This document shows positions 16,414-25,103 of a stretch of 64,000 nucleotides of DNA, one piece after another. The translations under genes were made by a program, and so were the position numbers. Location: the NCBI RefSeq assembly GCF_030519375.1, contig NZ_JAUMKB010000003.1, positions 248,001-312,000 on the forward strand. Direction: 5' to 3'. The stretch is from Mucilaginibacter tolerans. Lineage in GTDB: Bacteria > Bacteroidota > Bacteroidia > Sphingobacteriales > Sphingobacteriaceae. Below the pieces are notes generated by a model. That model saw only the letters and a program-made list of their open reading frames with translations, was not told the origin of the DNA and made no database searches. Positions within the stretch are counted from its first letter, which is position 1, and each line of letters begins with the position of its first letter.

Positions 16414-17958
16414 ATGATACATATTGGACAAAGCACACTTTCTTTAGATGATTTTGCTGAGCTGATATTTAAAAACGAAGAAGTGGCTTTGGATACAGCA
16501 GCCTTAAACAAGGTAAACACCAATTTTGAATTCCTTAAAAAGTTCTCCTCGCACAAACTGATCTATGGCATCAATACCGGTTTTGGGCCGATGGCGCAAT
16601 ACAAGGTAAGCGAAGAAAATATTTTACAACTTCAATATAACCTTATCCGCAGCCACTCGTCCGGCAGCGGTAAACTGATTCCGGCCCAATTGTCAAAAGC
16701 GTTGATGATAGCGCGGTTAAATAGCTTTATGCAGGCTTATTCGGGTGTGCATACTGAAGTGGTCGAGCTGTTAAAAGAAATGATCAACAACGACATTTGT
16801 CCGTGCATATATGAACATGGTGGCGTTGGCGCAAGCGGCGACCTGGTACAATTGGCCCATCTGGGATTAGTTCTGATAGGTGAAGGCGAAGTGATTTTTG
16901 AAGATGCAGTTCATCCGACTATTGAGATATTTAATAAATTCAATATCAAGCCACTCTCCATTCACATACGCGAAGGCTTGGCTATTTTAAACGGTACTTC
17001 GGCAATGACGGGCATTGGGATGATAAATATCCTTTATGCGCGAAAGCTGCTAAGCTGGTCGGTATTGTTTTCTGCAATGATTAATGAGATCGTTGAGGCC
17101 TTTGATGATCATTATTCCTATGAACTGAATATTGTAAAACATCACAAAGGGCAAAACAAAATTGCTTCATTGATGCGCGATATTCTGAAAGACAGCAAAA
17201 TGATCCGCGACCGTTCGGAGCATTTATACAATCCAGACAATCTTGATCAGGAAGTATTTGAAGATAAAGTACAGGAATATTACTCGTTACGTTGTGTCAC
17301 CCAGGTTTTGGGGCCTATTTATGATACCATCAACCAGGCTGAGAATGTTGTGGTGAATGAGATCAACTCGGTTAACGACAACCCGGTGATCGATCATGAA
17401 AACCACAACATTTTTCATGGCGGCAATTTCCACGGCGATTACGTCTCCCTGGAGATGGATAAGCTGAAGATCGCCATTACTAAGCTCTCCATGCTTGCTG
17501 AACGCCAATTGAATTACTTGCTGAACAACAAACTGAACCAGAAATTCCCGCCTTTTGTTAATCTGGGTGTTTTAGGACTAAACTTCGGTATACAGGGCAT
17601 GCAGTTTACGGCTACATCAACAGTAGCGGAAAATCAAACACTGTCGTTCCCGATGTATGTACACAGCATCCCTAATAATAATGATAACCAGGACATTGTA
17701 AGCATGGGCTGCAACGCAGCATTGATGACCAAAAGGGTGATTGACAATTCGTTCGAGGTACTGGCCATTCATTTAATTACCATACTGCAGGCTATAGACT
17801 ACCTGGAATGTCACGACAGGTTATCATCCGCATCCATGTCGTTGTATGATAAGGTGCGCGCTATTTCCCCGAAATTTATTGAGGACCAGCCACGTTATAA
17901 AGAAATGGCACGTGTGAAAGACTTCCTGGTGGCTTCGGATCACATATCTGCTTTTTAA
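16414..17958 (+). CDS. Tyrosine ammonia-lyase (MIO enzyme, flexirubin locus)
   Basis: A 514-residue aromatic amino acid lyase that converts L-tyrosine to 4-coumarate and ammonia, the aryl starter for flexirubin. The ATG at 16414 is used; the TTG two codons earlier is less likely. The MIO cofactor forms from A140-S141-G142 (GGVGASGDLVQLAHL). Y51 (LIYGINTG) and the SLRCVTQVLGP segment are in place, and the ending VRAISPKFIEDQ matches the family length. The whole sequence closely resembles the Flavobacterium johnsoniae tyrosine ammonia-lyase. The selectivity position reads S80-H81, as in histidine ammonia-lyases, so a histidine role cannot be excluded by that residue alone, but the pigment context supports tyrosine. 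Confidence 0.88.
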   Translation: MIHIGQSTLSLDDFAELIFKNEEVALDTAALNKVNTNFEFLKKFSSHKLIYGINTGFGPMAQYKVSEENILQLQYNLIRSHSSGSGKLIPAQLSKALMIARLNSFMQAYSGVHTEVVELLKEMINNDICPCIYEHGGVGASGDLVQLAHLGLVLIGEGEVIFEDAVHPTIEIFNKFNIKPLSIHIREGLAILNGTSAMTGIGMINILYARKLLSWSVLFSAMINEIVEAFDDHYSYELNIVKHHKGQNKIASLMRDILKDSKMIRDRSEHLYNPDNLDQEVFEDKVQEYYSLRCVTQVLGPIYDTINQAENVVVNEINSVNDNPVIDHENHNIFHGGNFHGDYVSLEMDKLKIAITKLSMLAERQLNYLLNNKLNQKFPPFVNLGVLGLNFGIQGMQFTATSTVAENQTLSFPMYVHSIPNNNDNQDIVSMGCNAALMTKRVIDNSFEVLAIHLITILQAIDYLECHDRLSSASMSLYDKVRAISPKFIEDQPRYKEMARVKDFLVASDHISAF

Positions 17959-18002
17959 GAAATGCCATGAGATAAAAGGTTATCTATCAGCATAATTGAA
18001 CA

Positions 18003-19136
18003 ATGGAACAGGATGTATTTGTAGTTGCTGATAATATATTGTCGCCCATCGGTAAAACCACAGCCGAGAATTTTGACCGTCTTAGTGGTAATGTTTCCGG
18101 TGTTATGGAACATGATGATCCGGCCATCTCATCCAGGCCCTTTTATGCATCGATATTTGATAAAAGTGAAGCTTTTATAGAAGGCAACCAAACCGGCTTT
18201 ACCAAATTCGAGCAACTATTGATCGCTTCTATTACCGACGCTTTAAAGAACACCGGCATAGCTGTAACGGATAAAAAAACAATACTGATCATATCCTCTA
18301 CCAAGGGAAATATCAGTCTGCTGGAAACAGAAAAAAATACTCCTGAATTACAAAAACGGATAGCTTTATCGACTTCGGCTAAGCTGGTGGCCCATCATTT
18401 TGGTTTCAGCAATACGCCTATTATCATTTCTAATGCTTGTATATCGGGCGTGATGGGTATCATTACCGGAGCGCGATTGTTGCAAACCGGTCAATATGAA
18501 AATGCAATAATTGCAGGTGCCGATGTGATTTCATCTTTTATCTTATCAGGATTCGAATCCTTCCAGGCATTAAGTCCTCAGGTATGCCGTCCATTTGATA
18601 AATCACGGGATGGTTTAAATTTGGGAGAAGGTGCAGGTACGATCATTTTATCAGCCAATAAAAAATATACGGGAAATATAAAAGTACTGGGAGGCGCTGT
18701 AAGCAATGATGCCAATCATATCTCCGGGCCATCACGCACGGGGAAAGAGTTGAGCTTTGCTATCGATCAATCTTTAAAGGAAGCCGGATTATCGCCCAAT
18801 GAAATTGATTTCATTTCAGCTCATGGCACAGCCACCCCGTATAATGATGAAATGGAAGCGAATGCTATCAATTTATCGGGGCTGCAATCGGCGCCATTAA
18901 ACAGTCTGAAAGGTTATTACGGGCATACACTTGGCGCGGCTGGATTGATTGAATCGATCATATCTATTCAATCGTTACAACAAGACTTAGTTTTACCCAC
19001 TCCAGGTTTTAAGAAAATGGGAGTGACTAAGCCCGTTAATGTGATTGCTGAACCTCTGTCCGTAAAAGCAAAGCGTTTTTTAAAAACTGCATCAGGATTT
19101 GGTGGTTGCAATGCCGCCGTTATTTTTGGCAAATAA
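18003..19136 (+). CDS. Ketosynthase (KS, FabF-like) of the pigment locus
   Basis: A 377-residue condensing enzyme with a complete Cys-His-His triad: C146 (SNACISG), H274 (AHGTATPYND) and H308 (YYGHTLGAAG). It would extend acyl chains on an ACP by malonyl units. The protein is shorter than FabF (about 410 residues) and its N-terminal region is divergent. It lies 44 bases after the ammonia-lyase gene in the same direction and precedes a half-ketosynthase gene. Within aryl polyene loci, several KS copies divide the aryl polyene and alkyl chain work; which one this serves is unknown. Confidence 0.85.
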   Translation: MEQDVFVVADNILSPIGKTTAENFDRLSGNVSGVMEHDDPAISSRPFYASIFDKSEAFIEGNQTGFTKFEQLLIASITDALKNTGIAVTDKKTILIISSTKGNISLLETEKNTPELQKRIALSTSAKLVAHHFGFSNTPIIISNACISGVMGIITGARLLQTGQYENAIIAGADVISSFILSGFESFQALSPQVCRPFDKSRDGLNLGEGAGTIILSANKKYTGNIKVLGGAVSNDANHISGPSRTGKELSFAIDQSLKEAGLSPNEIDFISAHGTATPYNDEMEANAINLSGLQSAPLNSLKGYYGHTLGAAGLIESIISIQSLQQDLVLPTPGFKKMGVTKPVNVIAEPLSVKAKRFLKTASGFGGCNAAVIFGK

Positions 19137-19171
19137 TGGGTAGTTTTGGAAGAATAAGGTAAGGATAAACA

Positions 19172-19792
19172 TTGCTGGCAGAAAATCATATCATAAGCAG
19201 TTGCGTAATTGAGGGGGGCGATGTCTTCAAAAATGGGAGGCTGCTATTTCAGAATAAAAGTGCTGACCTTACAGGTTTCCTTTTATCAATATATCAGCAT
19301 TTTCAGCTGAATTATCCTAAATATTATAAAATGGATAATCTGAGTAAGCTGGGTTGGCTGGCGTCGGAGGTATTGCTGATGGATAATTATCAAAAAGACC
19401 AATATCAACCCGAGGAAGTTGGGATAGTTTTAGCTAACCGGAATTCAAGCTTAGATAATGATATTAAATATTTTGAATCGGCTAAAGAAATTGCCAGTCC
19501 TTCGTTGTTTGTTTATACCCTGCCAAATATTGTTATCGGTGAAATCTGTATCAGAAATAACTTTAAAGGCGAACATGGTTTTTATATACAGGAAACATTT
19601 GACGCTGATTTTGTTATAGTACAAGTAAACTATCTTTTAGATAACAATATCCTGAAAGCTTGTATTTGCGGCTGGGTGGATGTATTGGACCAGTATTACA
19701 AAGCAGCATTATTTTTGGTGGAAAAGAGGCAAACGGACAGCTCTGTGCCATTTTCAGCAAAAAATATCAATAATATATTCGAAACAAATTAA
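19172..19792 (+). CDS. Truncated ketosynthase-like protein (N-terminal half, no nucleophile)
   Basis: A 206-residue protein resembling the first half of a thiolase-fold ketosynthase: VGIVLANRNSSLDND and PSLFVYTLPNIVIGEICIRNN match the KS N-terminal strands, but the region that would bear the active-site Cys reads FYIQETFDADFV. The whole C-terminal half with both catalytic His is missing. The start is TTG at 19172; an in-frame TAA at 19166 excludes earlier starts. It sits between two full ketosynthase genes with 35 and 19 base gaps. Such half-KS proteins occur in related pigment loci and may be scaffolds or dimer partners. It is probably a real gene, not debris, as the frame is open and codon use is normal. 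Confidence 0.7.
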   Translation: MLAENHIISSCVIEGGDVFKNGRLLFQNKSADLTGFLLSIYQHFQLNYPKYYKMDNLSKLGWLASEVLLMDNYQKDQYQPEEVGIVLANRNSSLDNDIKYFESAKEIASPSLFVYTLPNIVIGEICIRNNFKGEHGFYIQETFDADFVIVQVNYLLDNNILKACICGWVDVLDQYYKAALFLVEKRQTDSSVPFSAKNINNIFETN

Positions 19793-19811
19793 AATTGCAT
19801 AGCGCAATAAT

Positions 19812-21011
19812 ATGAGTTCATCAGTGCATATAGCAGGTGTTGGCGTGATCTCAGCCATCGGTAAAAATGTAACGGAGCACCTTAGTTCCTTTGAGAATGG
19901 GAAGGCCGGCATGGGTGAGATTACATTGCTGGACACTATTCACAAGGGTAAGTTGCCGGTAGCTGAGGTAAAATTGAGTAATGGTGAATTAATTGCCATA
20001 ACTGGCCTGCCGCCGCAGACCAGCCGCACGGCGTTATTAAGTTTAGTTGCTGCGCGGGAAGCATTACAGGATGCCGCAATCCCTAATTTTGAGTCATTAC
20101 GCACAGGTTTTGTCTCCGCCAATACCGTAGGCGGCATGGATAAGAGCGAGGACTTTTTTGTCGATTTCCTGGCTAACAATAACAGAGGCAAGCTAAGGAA
20201 TGTGTTCGACCATGAGTGCGGCAGTAAAACAGAGATCGTAGCTGACCAGTTAGGCATTACTGATTACATGACGACGATCAGCACCGCTTGCTCATCATCA
20301 GCCAATGCAATCTTCTATGCTGCACGACTGATCAAAAACGACCTGCTGGATGTAGTTATAGCCGGTGGAACTGATGCGCTAACTAAATTCACGCTGAATG
20401 GGTTCAATACACTGATGATACTGGATAAAGAATTCTGCAAACCTTTTGATGAGCACCGGGAAGGCCTTAACCTGGGTGAAGGCTCCGGATATTTGGTGTT
20501 GGTATCTGAGAAAGTGGCGCGAACTTTAAGCAAACCCGTGTACTGCAAACTAAGCGGCTACAACAATAGCAATGATGCCTATCATCAGACTGCATCATCT
20601 CCGGATGGTACAGGTTCTTATCTGGCTATGAAAGGTGCGCTGGACAAAAGCGGTTTAAAACCATCTGATATCGATTACATCAATCTGCACGGAACCGGTA
20701 CGCCGAATAACGACAGCGCAGAGGGCGCCGCCGTAAAACGCTTGTTCGATCCGCATTATCCGCCGATGAGCTCAACAAAATCCTATACCGGGCATACTTT
20801 GGGGGCGAGTGGTAGTATCGAAGCAGTATTTTCGGTATTAGCGATCAAAAATGGCATCATATACCCGAACCTGAGATTTGAAACGCAGATGAGTGAATTG
20901 CCTTTTAAACCGGAAACAAAATTCATCAAAGGGCGACAACTGAATCATGTAATGTCAAATTCATTTGGTTTTGGTGGTAATTGTACATCTTTAATCTTCT
21001 CGAGGGCCTGA
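19812..21011 (+). CDS. Ketosynthase alpha (FabF-like) of the pigment locus
   Basis: A 399-residue FabF-type beta-ketoacyl-ACP synthase with the triad C160 (STACSSSANA), H293 (LHGTGTPNND) and H328 (YTGHTLGASG), all intact. It is followed after one base by a chain-length-factor-like gene, the usual alpha/beta pair of aryl polyene and type II polyketide systems. The pair is the likely polyene chain elongase. The C-terminus ends SFGFGGNCTSLIFSRA, the typical KS end. Confidence 0.9.
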   Translation: MSSSVHIAGVGVISAIGKNVTEHLSSFENGKAGMGEITLLDTIHKGKLPVAEVKLSNGELIAITGLPPQTSRTALLSLVAAREALQDAAIPNFESLRTGFVSANTVGGMDKSEDFFVDFLANNNRGKLRNVFDHECGSKTEIVADQLGITDYMTTISTACSSSANAIFYAARLIKNDLLDVVIAGGTDALTKFTLNGFNTLMILDKEFCKPFDEHREGLNLGEGSGYLVLVSEKVARTLSKPVYCKLSGYNNSNDAYHQTASSPDGTGSYLAMKGALDKSGLKPSDIDYINLHGTGTPNNDSAEGAAVKRLFDPHYPPMSSTKSYTGHTLGASGSIEAVFSVLAIKNGIIYPNLRFETQMSELPFKPETKFIKGRQLNHVMSNSFGFGGNCTSLIFSRA

Positions 21012-21012
21012 T

Positions 21013-22068
21013 ATGAAAACCTACATTCGTTCCGCCGCCTGCATATCGCCCCAAAAAACCTTCAGAAGTGAAGTTTTTCTGGATAACATTGTTGAATACA
21101 ACGGAACACGGCTCAGGACCATTGAACCTGATTATAAAGAGTTTATCGACCCAAAGCTGATACGCCGTATGAGCCATATCATCAAGATGGGCGTAGCTAC
21201 AGCAAAGGATTGCCTTAATCAAGCCGGAATAGAAATGCCGGAGGCTATCATAACAGGCACCGCATTTGGCTGTATGGAAGACACGGTCACCTTTTTGACC
21301 CGCATGGTGGAGCAAAACGAAGAACTGCTTCCTCCTACTGCCTTTATACAATCTACGCATAACACCGTTGCCGCGCAGGTGGCCCTAATGCTCAAATGCC
21401 ATGGCTACAATAACACATTTGTGCATAAGGGCATCTCTTTTGAAAGTGCGCTGATAGATGCCAACATGCTTTTGCGCGAACAGGAAGCCCATAACATACT
21501 AGTTGGCGGAACGGAAGAAATGGTAGATACCAGCTTTAAAGTGCTGACACGATTAGGATTATACAGACGTCAGCCGACCTCAAACCTGCACTTGCTTTCA
21601 TCTGAGGCAAAAGGGACAATGGGCGGAGAAGGTGCGGCGTTCTTCTTACTTTCCGACAAAGCTTCCGACGATAACCTGGCTGAACTTTCATCGGTTAAAA
21701 CACTTTATAATACCAGCGATGTAGAAGCTGGTATTACTAAATTCCTTGCTGAAAACGAGCTGAAAGCTGAAGATATTGACCTGGTAATTACCGGGAAAAA
21801 CGGCGATGTACGGAATGATGCGATTTATAAGCAGTTAGCGTCTTCAATTTTCCAAAATGCCGGAATAGCAAACTATAAACATTTGTGCGGTGAGTATGCT
21901 ACTTCATCGTCTTTTGCTTTATGGCTGGCAGCGAATGTCGTTAAGAAAGGCATCATTCCGCAGACAGTTGCCGAACCGCGGGTTAACAGCAGGCCGCTAA
22001 AGAAAGTGCTGATCTATAATCATTACTTGTATAAGTATCATTCGTTAATGATTGTTTCAGCTACTTAA
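21013..22068 (+). CDS. Chain-length factor, ketosynthase beta-like, without catalytic residues
   Basis: A 351-residue ketosynthase homologue in which the nucleophile is lost: the segment that aligns with TACSSS reads HKGISFESA, with Gly at the Cys position (about residue 140). The first catalytic His motif is ITGKNGDV instead of HGTGT. It starts one base after its KS partner stop. KS-beta subunits of this form control chain length in the alpha/beta heterodimer. It ends LMIVSAT, slightly shorter than full KS. The call as a Ketoacyl-synt_2-type factor is based on the overall fold and partner gene. Confidence 0.83.
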   Translation: MKTYIRSAACISPQKTFRSEVFLDNIVEYNGTRLRTIEPDYKEFIDPKLIRRMSHIIKMGVATAKDCLNQAGIEMPEAIITGTAFGCMEDTVTFLTRMVEQNEELLPPTAFIQSTHNTVAAQVALMLKCHGYNNTFVHKGISFESALIDANMLLREQEAHNILVGGTEEMVDTSFKVLTRLGLYRRQPTSNLHLLSSEAKGTMGGEGAAFFLLSDKASDDNLAELSSVKTLYNTSDVEAGITKFLAENELKAEDIDLVITGKNGDVRNDAIYKQLASSIFQNAGIANYKHLCGEYATSSSFALWLAANVVKKGIIPQTVAEPRVNSRPLKKVLIYNHYLYKYHSLMIVSAT

Positions 22069-22083
22069 ACCCCGCAAACAATA

Positions 22084-22773
22084 TCACACCGCTTTAAATA
22101 TTCTAAAGCCTAGAAAATGTATTCGAAGTGCCTTTTTTATTTGAACGCCTAAGCTTAAATATTTGCGATCAAATTTGAATGGTAAAAATGGTTCTATGCT
22201 GTCAATATACTCCCAAAATTCTTCATTTGGTTCTTCATACGGAAAACATAAACTTGGACATATGCAATTACTTTTTGTCAACCAAAACAAAATACTTGAG
22301 GTGAACTGTTGGTTTGGTAATTCAATTTTTGTAGCTGGGTCAATTAGTTTGAAATCATAAGACAAAATTAGTTCAACAGGTCCAAGATTATATTTCGGCC
22401 AAGGTTGCCCTTCTATCATATAATTTATGGCTTTTGATAATTCATTAGCCGTTAAATCCCATTGTATTTTTATTTGTTTAGTGGGGATATTACTAGGGTA
22501 ATGATATGCCACCGAAGAGATTCTTCCAATGCCGAAAACTTCTTGGGTATTTTGAAGAACTTTACCAGCTAAAATCGAAGATTCATCATGTTCTTCATCA
22601 GCAGAGAACCCTTGCAAATAGGTACTATTGGGAATCTGAATATCCGCTGTTGTGCAGTTTATTAAGAATAGCTTTATATTATCCCAAACTTTTTCAATTT
22701 TCCCACCTTTCAAAGCCTGTGTGGTCCTACTTTTTGGTAAACTGTAAATTATGTATGGTCTCGATGCGACCAT
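22084..22773 (-). CDS. AT-rich orphan protein inside the pigment locus
   Basis: A 229-residue protein of no family I recognise, on the minus strand between the chain-length factor gene and the ACP gene. It is AT-richer by eye than its neighbours, starts with a good ATG and has two Cys in SNCICPSLCFPYEEP. No signal peptide or membrane segment is obvious. Its stop is 16 bases from the CLF stop, and it is followed by the ACP gene 21 bases upstream on the same strand. It is not part of known flexirubin gene sets, so it may be a later insertion. It may also be co-transcribed at the end of the dar operon, because no terminator separates it from the ACP gene. Confidence 0.65.
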   Translation of the reverse strand: MVASRPYIIYSLPKSRTTQALKGGKIEKVWDNIKLFLINCTTADIQIPNSTYLQGFSADEEHDESSILAGKVLQNTQEVFGIGRISSVAYHYPSNIPTKQIKIQWDLTANELSKAINYMIEGQPWPKYNLGPVELILSYDFKLIDPATKIELPNQQFTSSILFWLTKSNCICPSLCFPYEEPNEEFWEYIDSIEPFLPFKFDRKYLSLGVQIKKALRIHFLGFRIFKAV

Positions 22774-22794
22774 AAAGGTTGAAGTTTATGCATT

Positions 22795-23061
22795 TTACTT
22801 CTTCCCGTGCTCTTCAATATAAGCCGCCATCGTATTAATGTCTACCAACACTTTGCGTCCCACTTTAGGGTCCTGAATATTAATGCCGTATTCTCTTTTC
22901 AACAATACGATCAGTTCTAATGAATCTATAGAATCCAAACCCAATCCGTCGCCAAATAAAGGCTCATCGTCCTTAATATCGGCGGGGGTAAGGTCAGTTA
23001 AGTTTAGAAATAATATGATCTGGCTTTTCAGTTTTTCTTTCAGCTCTGTAGTCTGTTCCAT
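22795..23061 (-). CDS. Acyl carrier protein 1, DSID type
   Basis: An 88-residue ACP with the 4'-phosphopantetheine attachment site S44 in GLGLDSIDSLELIV, as in canonical ACPs. It is last in the minus-strand operon, after the ABC permease gene (7 bases apart). It probably carries the intermediates made by DarB or the aryl polyene chain and is activated by the phosphopantetheinyl transferase at the far end of the locus. It differs from the second ACP in its Ser context. Confidence 0.88.
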   Translation of the reverse strand: MEQTTELKEKLKSQIILFLNLTDLTPADIKDDEPLFGDGLGLDSIDSLELIVLLKREYGINIQDPKVGRKVLVDINTMAAYIEEHGKK

Positions 23062-23068
23062 TCCGTAA

Positions 23069-24352
23069 TTATATTAAATTTTTTTGTTTCAATCCTAAAA
23101 AGGTTATCAGTTGCAACACGAGGGTGATTAACACCAACGGTATAAGGTATTCCATCACATCAGTTAGTTTGCTGCCTTCCAAAAATAGTCCATAATAAGC
23201 CTGAAGGCACCAATGCATTGGCGAAAGATTGGCTACAGCTTTCAGAGAAGTATCCATTGCGAAGCTCGGCACCATTAAACCGCCGATGGCCGCCAGTATC
23301 ACTATGGAAATCGCCCCAAAACCGTTGCTTTGCTGGTGCGACTCGGCAAATACGCCCACGCAAATCGCATAACTAACTGCACACCATCCGCAGATCACGG
23401 TTACGACCAACAGGCCGAATACATCCAGTGGAATATTTAATCCAGGTAAACCCATAAGCGGGAAACCCCAGATACCCAAAGCGAATATTACAACCGCCTG
23501 AATCACAGTAACCGCTACATAGGTGATTTGTTTGGATAATAAGCCTACGGCATAACTGGTAGGCAGGGTTTTAAGACGCACAAAACTCCCGCTCACTTTT
23601 TCACGAACCACACTTCCACCTAATGACATGATCACAAAAAACATGGCGAAGATAGTCCACGCCGGCACATTATGCTGAGCAGCATTTGGTGCGCGTAAAG
23701 TACCATTTTTAGACACGGGAATTTCGTTGATCGCCGCCTTATTACTTAGCATTTCGTTTTCCAGCTTTTCCGGCAACGGTTTCTCGTTGATGGCAAAGTA
23801 AAGTGTGCGTAAGGTCTCCCGGCTTTCCACAATCTGCAAGGCACTTTGCAAACCGCCCTTTACCGAAAACCGCAATTGTTGCTGTATAACCGGGTTATAA
23901 TATAAAGTAAGCGGACTCACATCACCCACATATTTTTGGACAGAGTCAGCCTGCAAGCCAAAACTGACCATTGCTTTATTGGAAACACTTTTAGCTTTAG
24001 CTTTTACCCTCCGGGTAAAATCTCCGGGAATAATTACACTTAATAAAGCGTCCTTCTCCTTCATTGAGTCGACGATGGTCTTGACATCCTGACGTTTAGG
24101 CAGATTATATACCTTGAATAAACCGATCTTATTGATCGCATCGATCAGCTGTTTTCCTGATTCGCCGGTATCCCGGTTACAAACCAGGATGGCCATTTTA
24201 TTTTTATTGATGAGCTGGAAAGTGCTGTTCTGGATATCCGTTACCACAACAACCAGCACAATGGGCATGATGAACATGAGCGAAAGCCCTATGCCATCAC
24301 GTATGAGCACCCGACAGTCTTTCTTTATCGTTGCCCACAGTTTAAATATCAT
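23069..24352 (-). CDS. ABC-2-type transporter permease (pigment locus)
   Basis: A 427-residue integral membrane permease of the ABC-2 family, with one N-terminal helix (residues 18-40), a large extracytoplasmic region and five or six helices in the C-terminal half (for example VPAWTIFAMFFVIMSLGGS). Its start overlaps the ATPase gene by 11 bases. The role is probably export of the pigment or a precursor to the outer membrane, where flexirubins reside. The large soluble loop is typical for permeases that handle lipids. The permease is probably a homodimer, since only one gene is present. Confidence 0.85.
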   Translation of the reverse strand: MIFKLWATIKKDCRVLIRDGIGLSLMFIMPIVLVVVVTDIQNSTFQLINKNKMAILVCNRDTGESGKQLIDAINKIGLFKVYNLPKRQDVKTIVDSMKEKDALLSVIIPGDFTRRVKAKAKSVSNKAMVSFGLQADSVQKYVGDVSPLTLYYNPVIQQQLRFSVKGGLQSALQIVESRETLRTLYFAINEKPLPEKLENEMLSNKAAINEIPVSKNGTLRAPNAAQHNVPAWTIFAMFFVIMSLGGSVVREKVSGSFVRLKTLPTSYAVGLLSKQITYVAVTVIQAVVIFALGIWGFPLMGLPGLNIPLDVFGLLVVTVICGWCAVSYAICVGVFAESHQQSNGFGAISIVILAAIGGLMVPSFAMDTSLKAVANLSPMHWCLQAYYGLFLEGSKLTDVMEYLIPLVLITLVLQLITFLGLKQKNLI

Positions 24353-25103
24353 TGCGATACTCCTTTCCCGTCAGGTTGAGGAAGAGCTCCTCCAGGCTTT
24401 CCTGTTTATGCTCTTTTAATAAATTGGTCAGACTGTCTTGTGTGATAATTCTGCCGACATCGATCAATGCGACCTGCTCGCACAAACCCTCGGCCTCGCT
24501 TAACTGGTGCGAGGTGTAGATGAGTGTTGTTCCGTTTTTGTTTAATTCCATCAAATAATTGATGATGGCGTGGCGCGTTTGTACATCCACTCCTACTGTC
24601 GGCTCATCCAATATCAGGATAGCAGGATTATGAATCACCCCGATAGCCAGGTTTACACGGCGCTTCATCCCGCCTGAGAATTTATCTACCTGCTTATTGC
24701 GTACGTTTTGGAGGCCAAGTATATCAAGCAATTCATCGGTTCTTGTTCTGATCTGCTGCTTGCTCAACCCCGACCATGCCCCAAAAAACTCCAGGTTCTC
24801 AACTGGGCTCAATTCCTGATAATAAGAAAAATCCTGCGGCACAAAACCGATCATTTTGTTGACATCATTATTTTTCTTGCGAACATCATTTCCCAGTAAA
24901 GTAATCGTACCTGAATCAGCGGAGAGCAAACCGGTTATCAAACTTAGCAGCGTAGTCTTACCAGCTCCATTGGGACCGAACAAGCCAAAGCGCTCCCCTT
25001 TCCGCACCTTCAAATTCAGGCCGGAGAAGATCACGCCATCGTTGCCGGGATAGTGAAACCCCAGGTTCTCGATATTTACCGCCAGTTCGCTGTCTGCTAC
25101 CAT
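24342..25103 (-). CDS. ABC transporter ATPase (pigment locus)
   Basis: A 253-residue ATP-binding subunit. Walker A GPNGAGKTTL (about 39-48), a Q-loop near FVPQDFSYY, the signature SGGMKRRVNL (about 144), Walker B ILILDEPTVGVD and the H-loop TSHQL are all present. It pairs with the overlapping permease gene. The gene begins 7 bases inside the end of the BtrH-like gene, so translation is coupled. It belongs to the class of ATPases that drive ABC-2 permeases. Confidence 0.92.
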   Translation of the reverse strand: MVADSELAVNIENLGFHYPGNDGVIFSGLNLKVRKGERFGLFGPNGAGKTTLLSLITGLLSADSGTITLLGNDVRKKNNDVNKMIGFVPQDFSYYQELSPVENLEFFGAWSGLSKQQIRTRTDELLDILGLQNVRNKQVDKFSGGMKRRVNLAIGVIHNPAILILDEPTVGVDVQTRHAIINYLMELNKNGTTLIYTSHQLSEAEGLCEQVALIDVGRIITQDSLTNLLKEHKQESLEELFLNLTGKEYRNDI

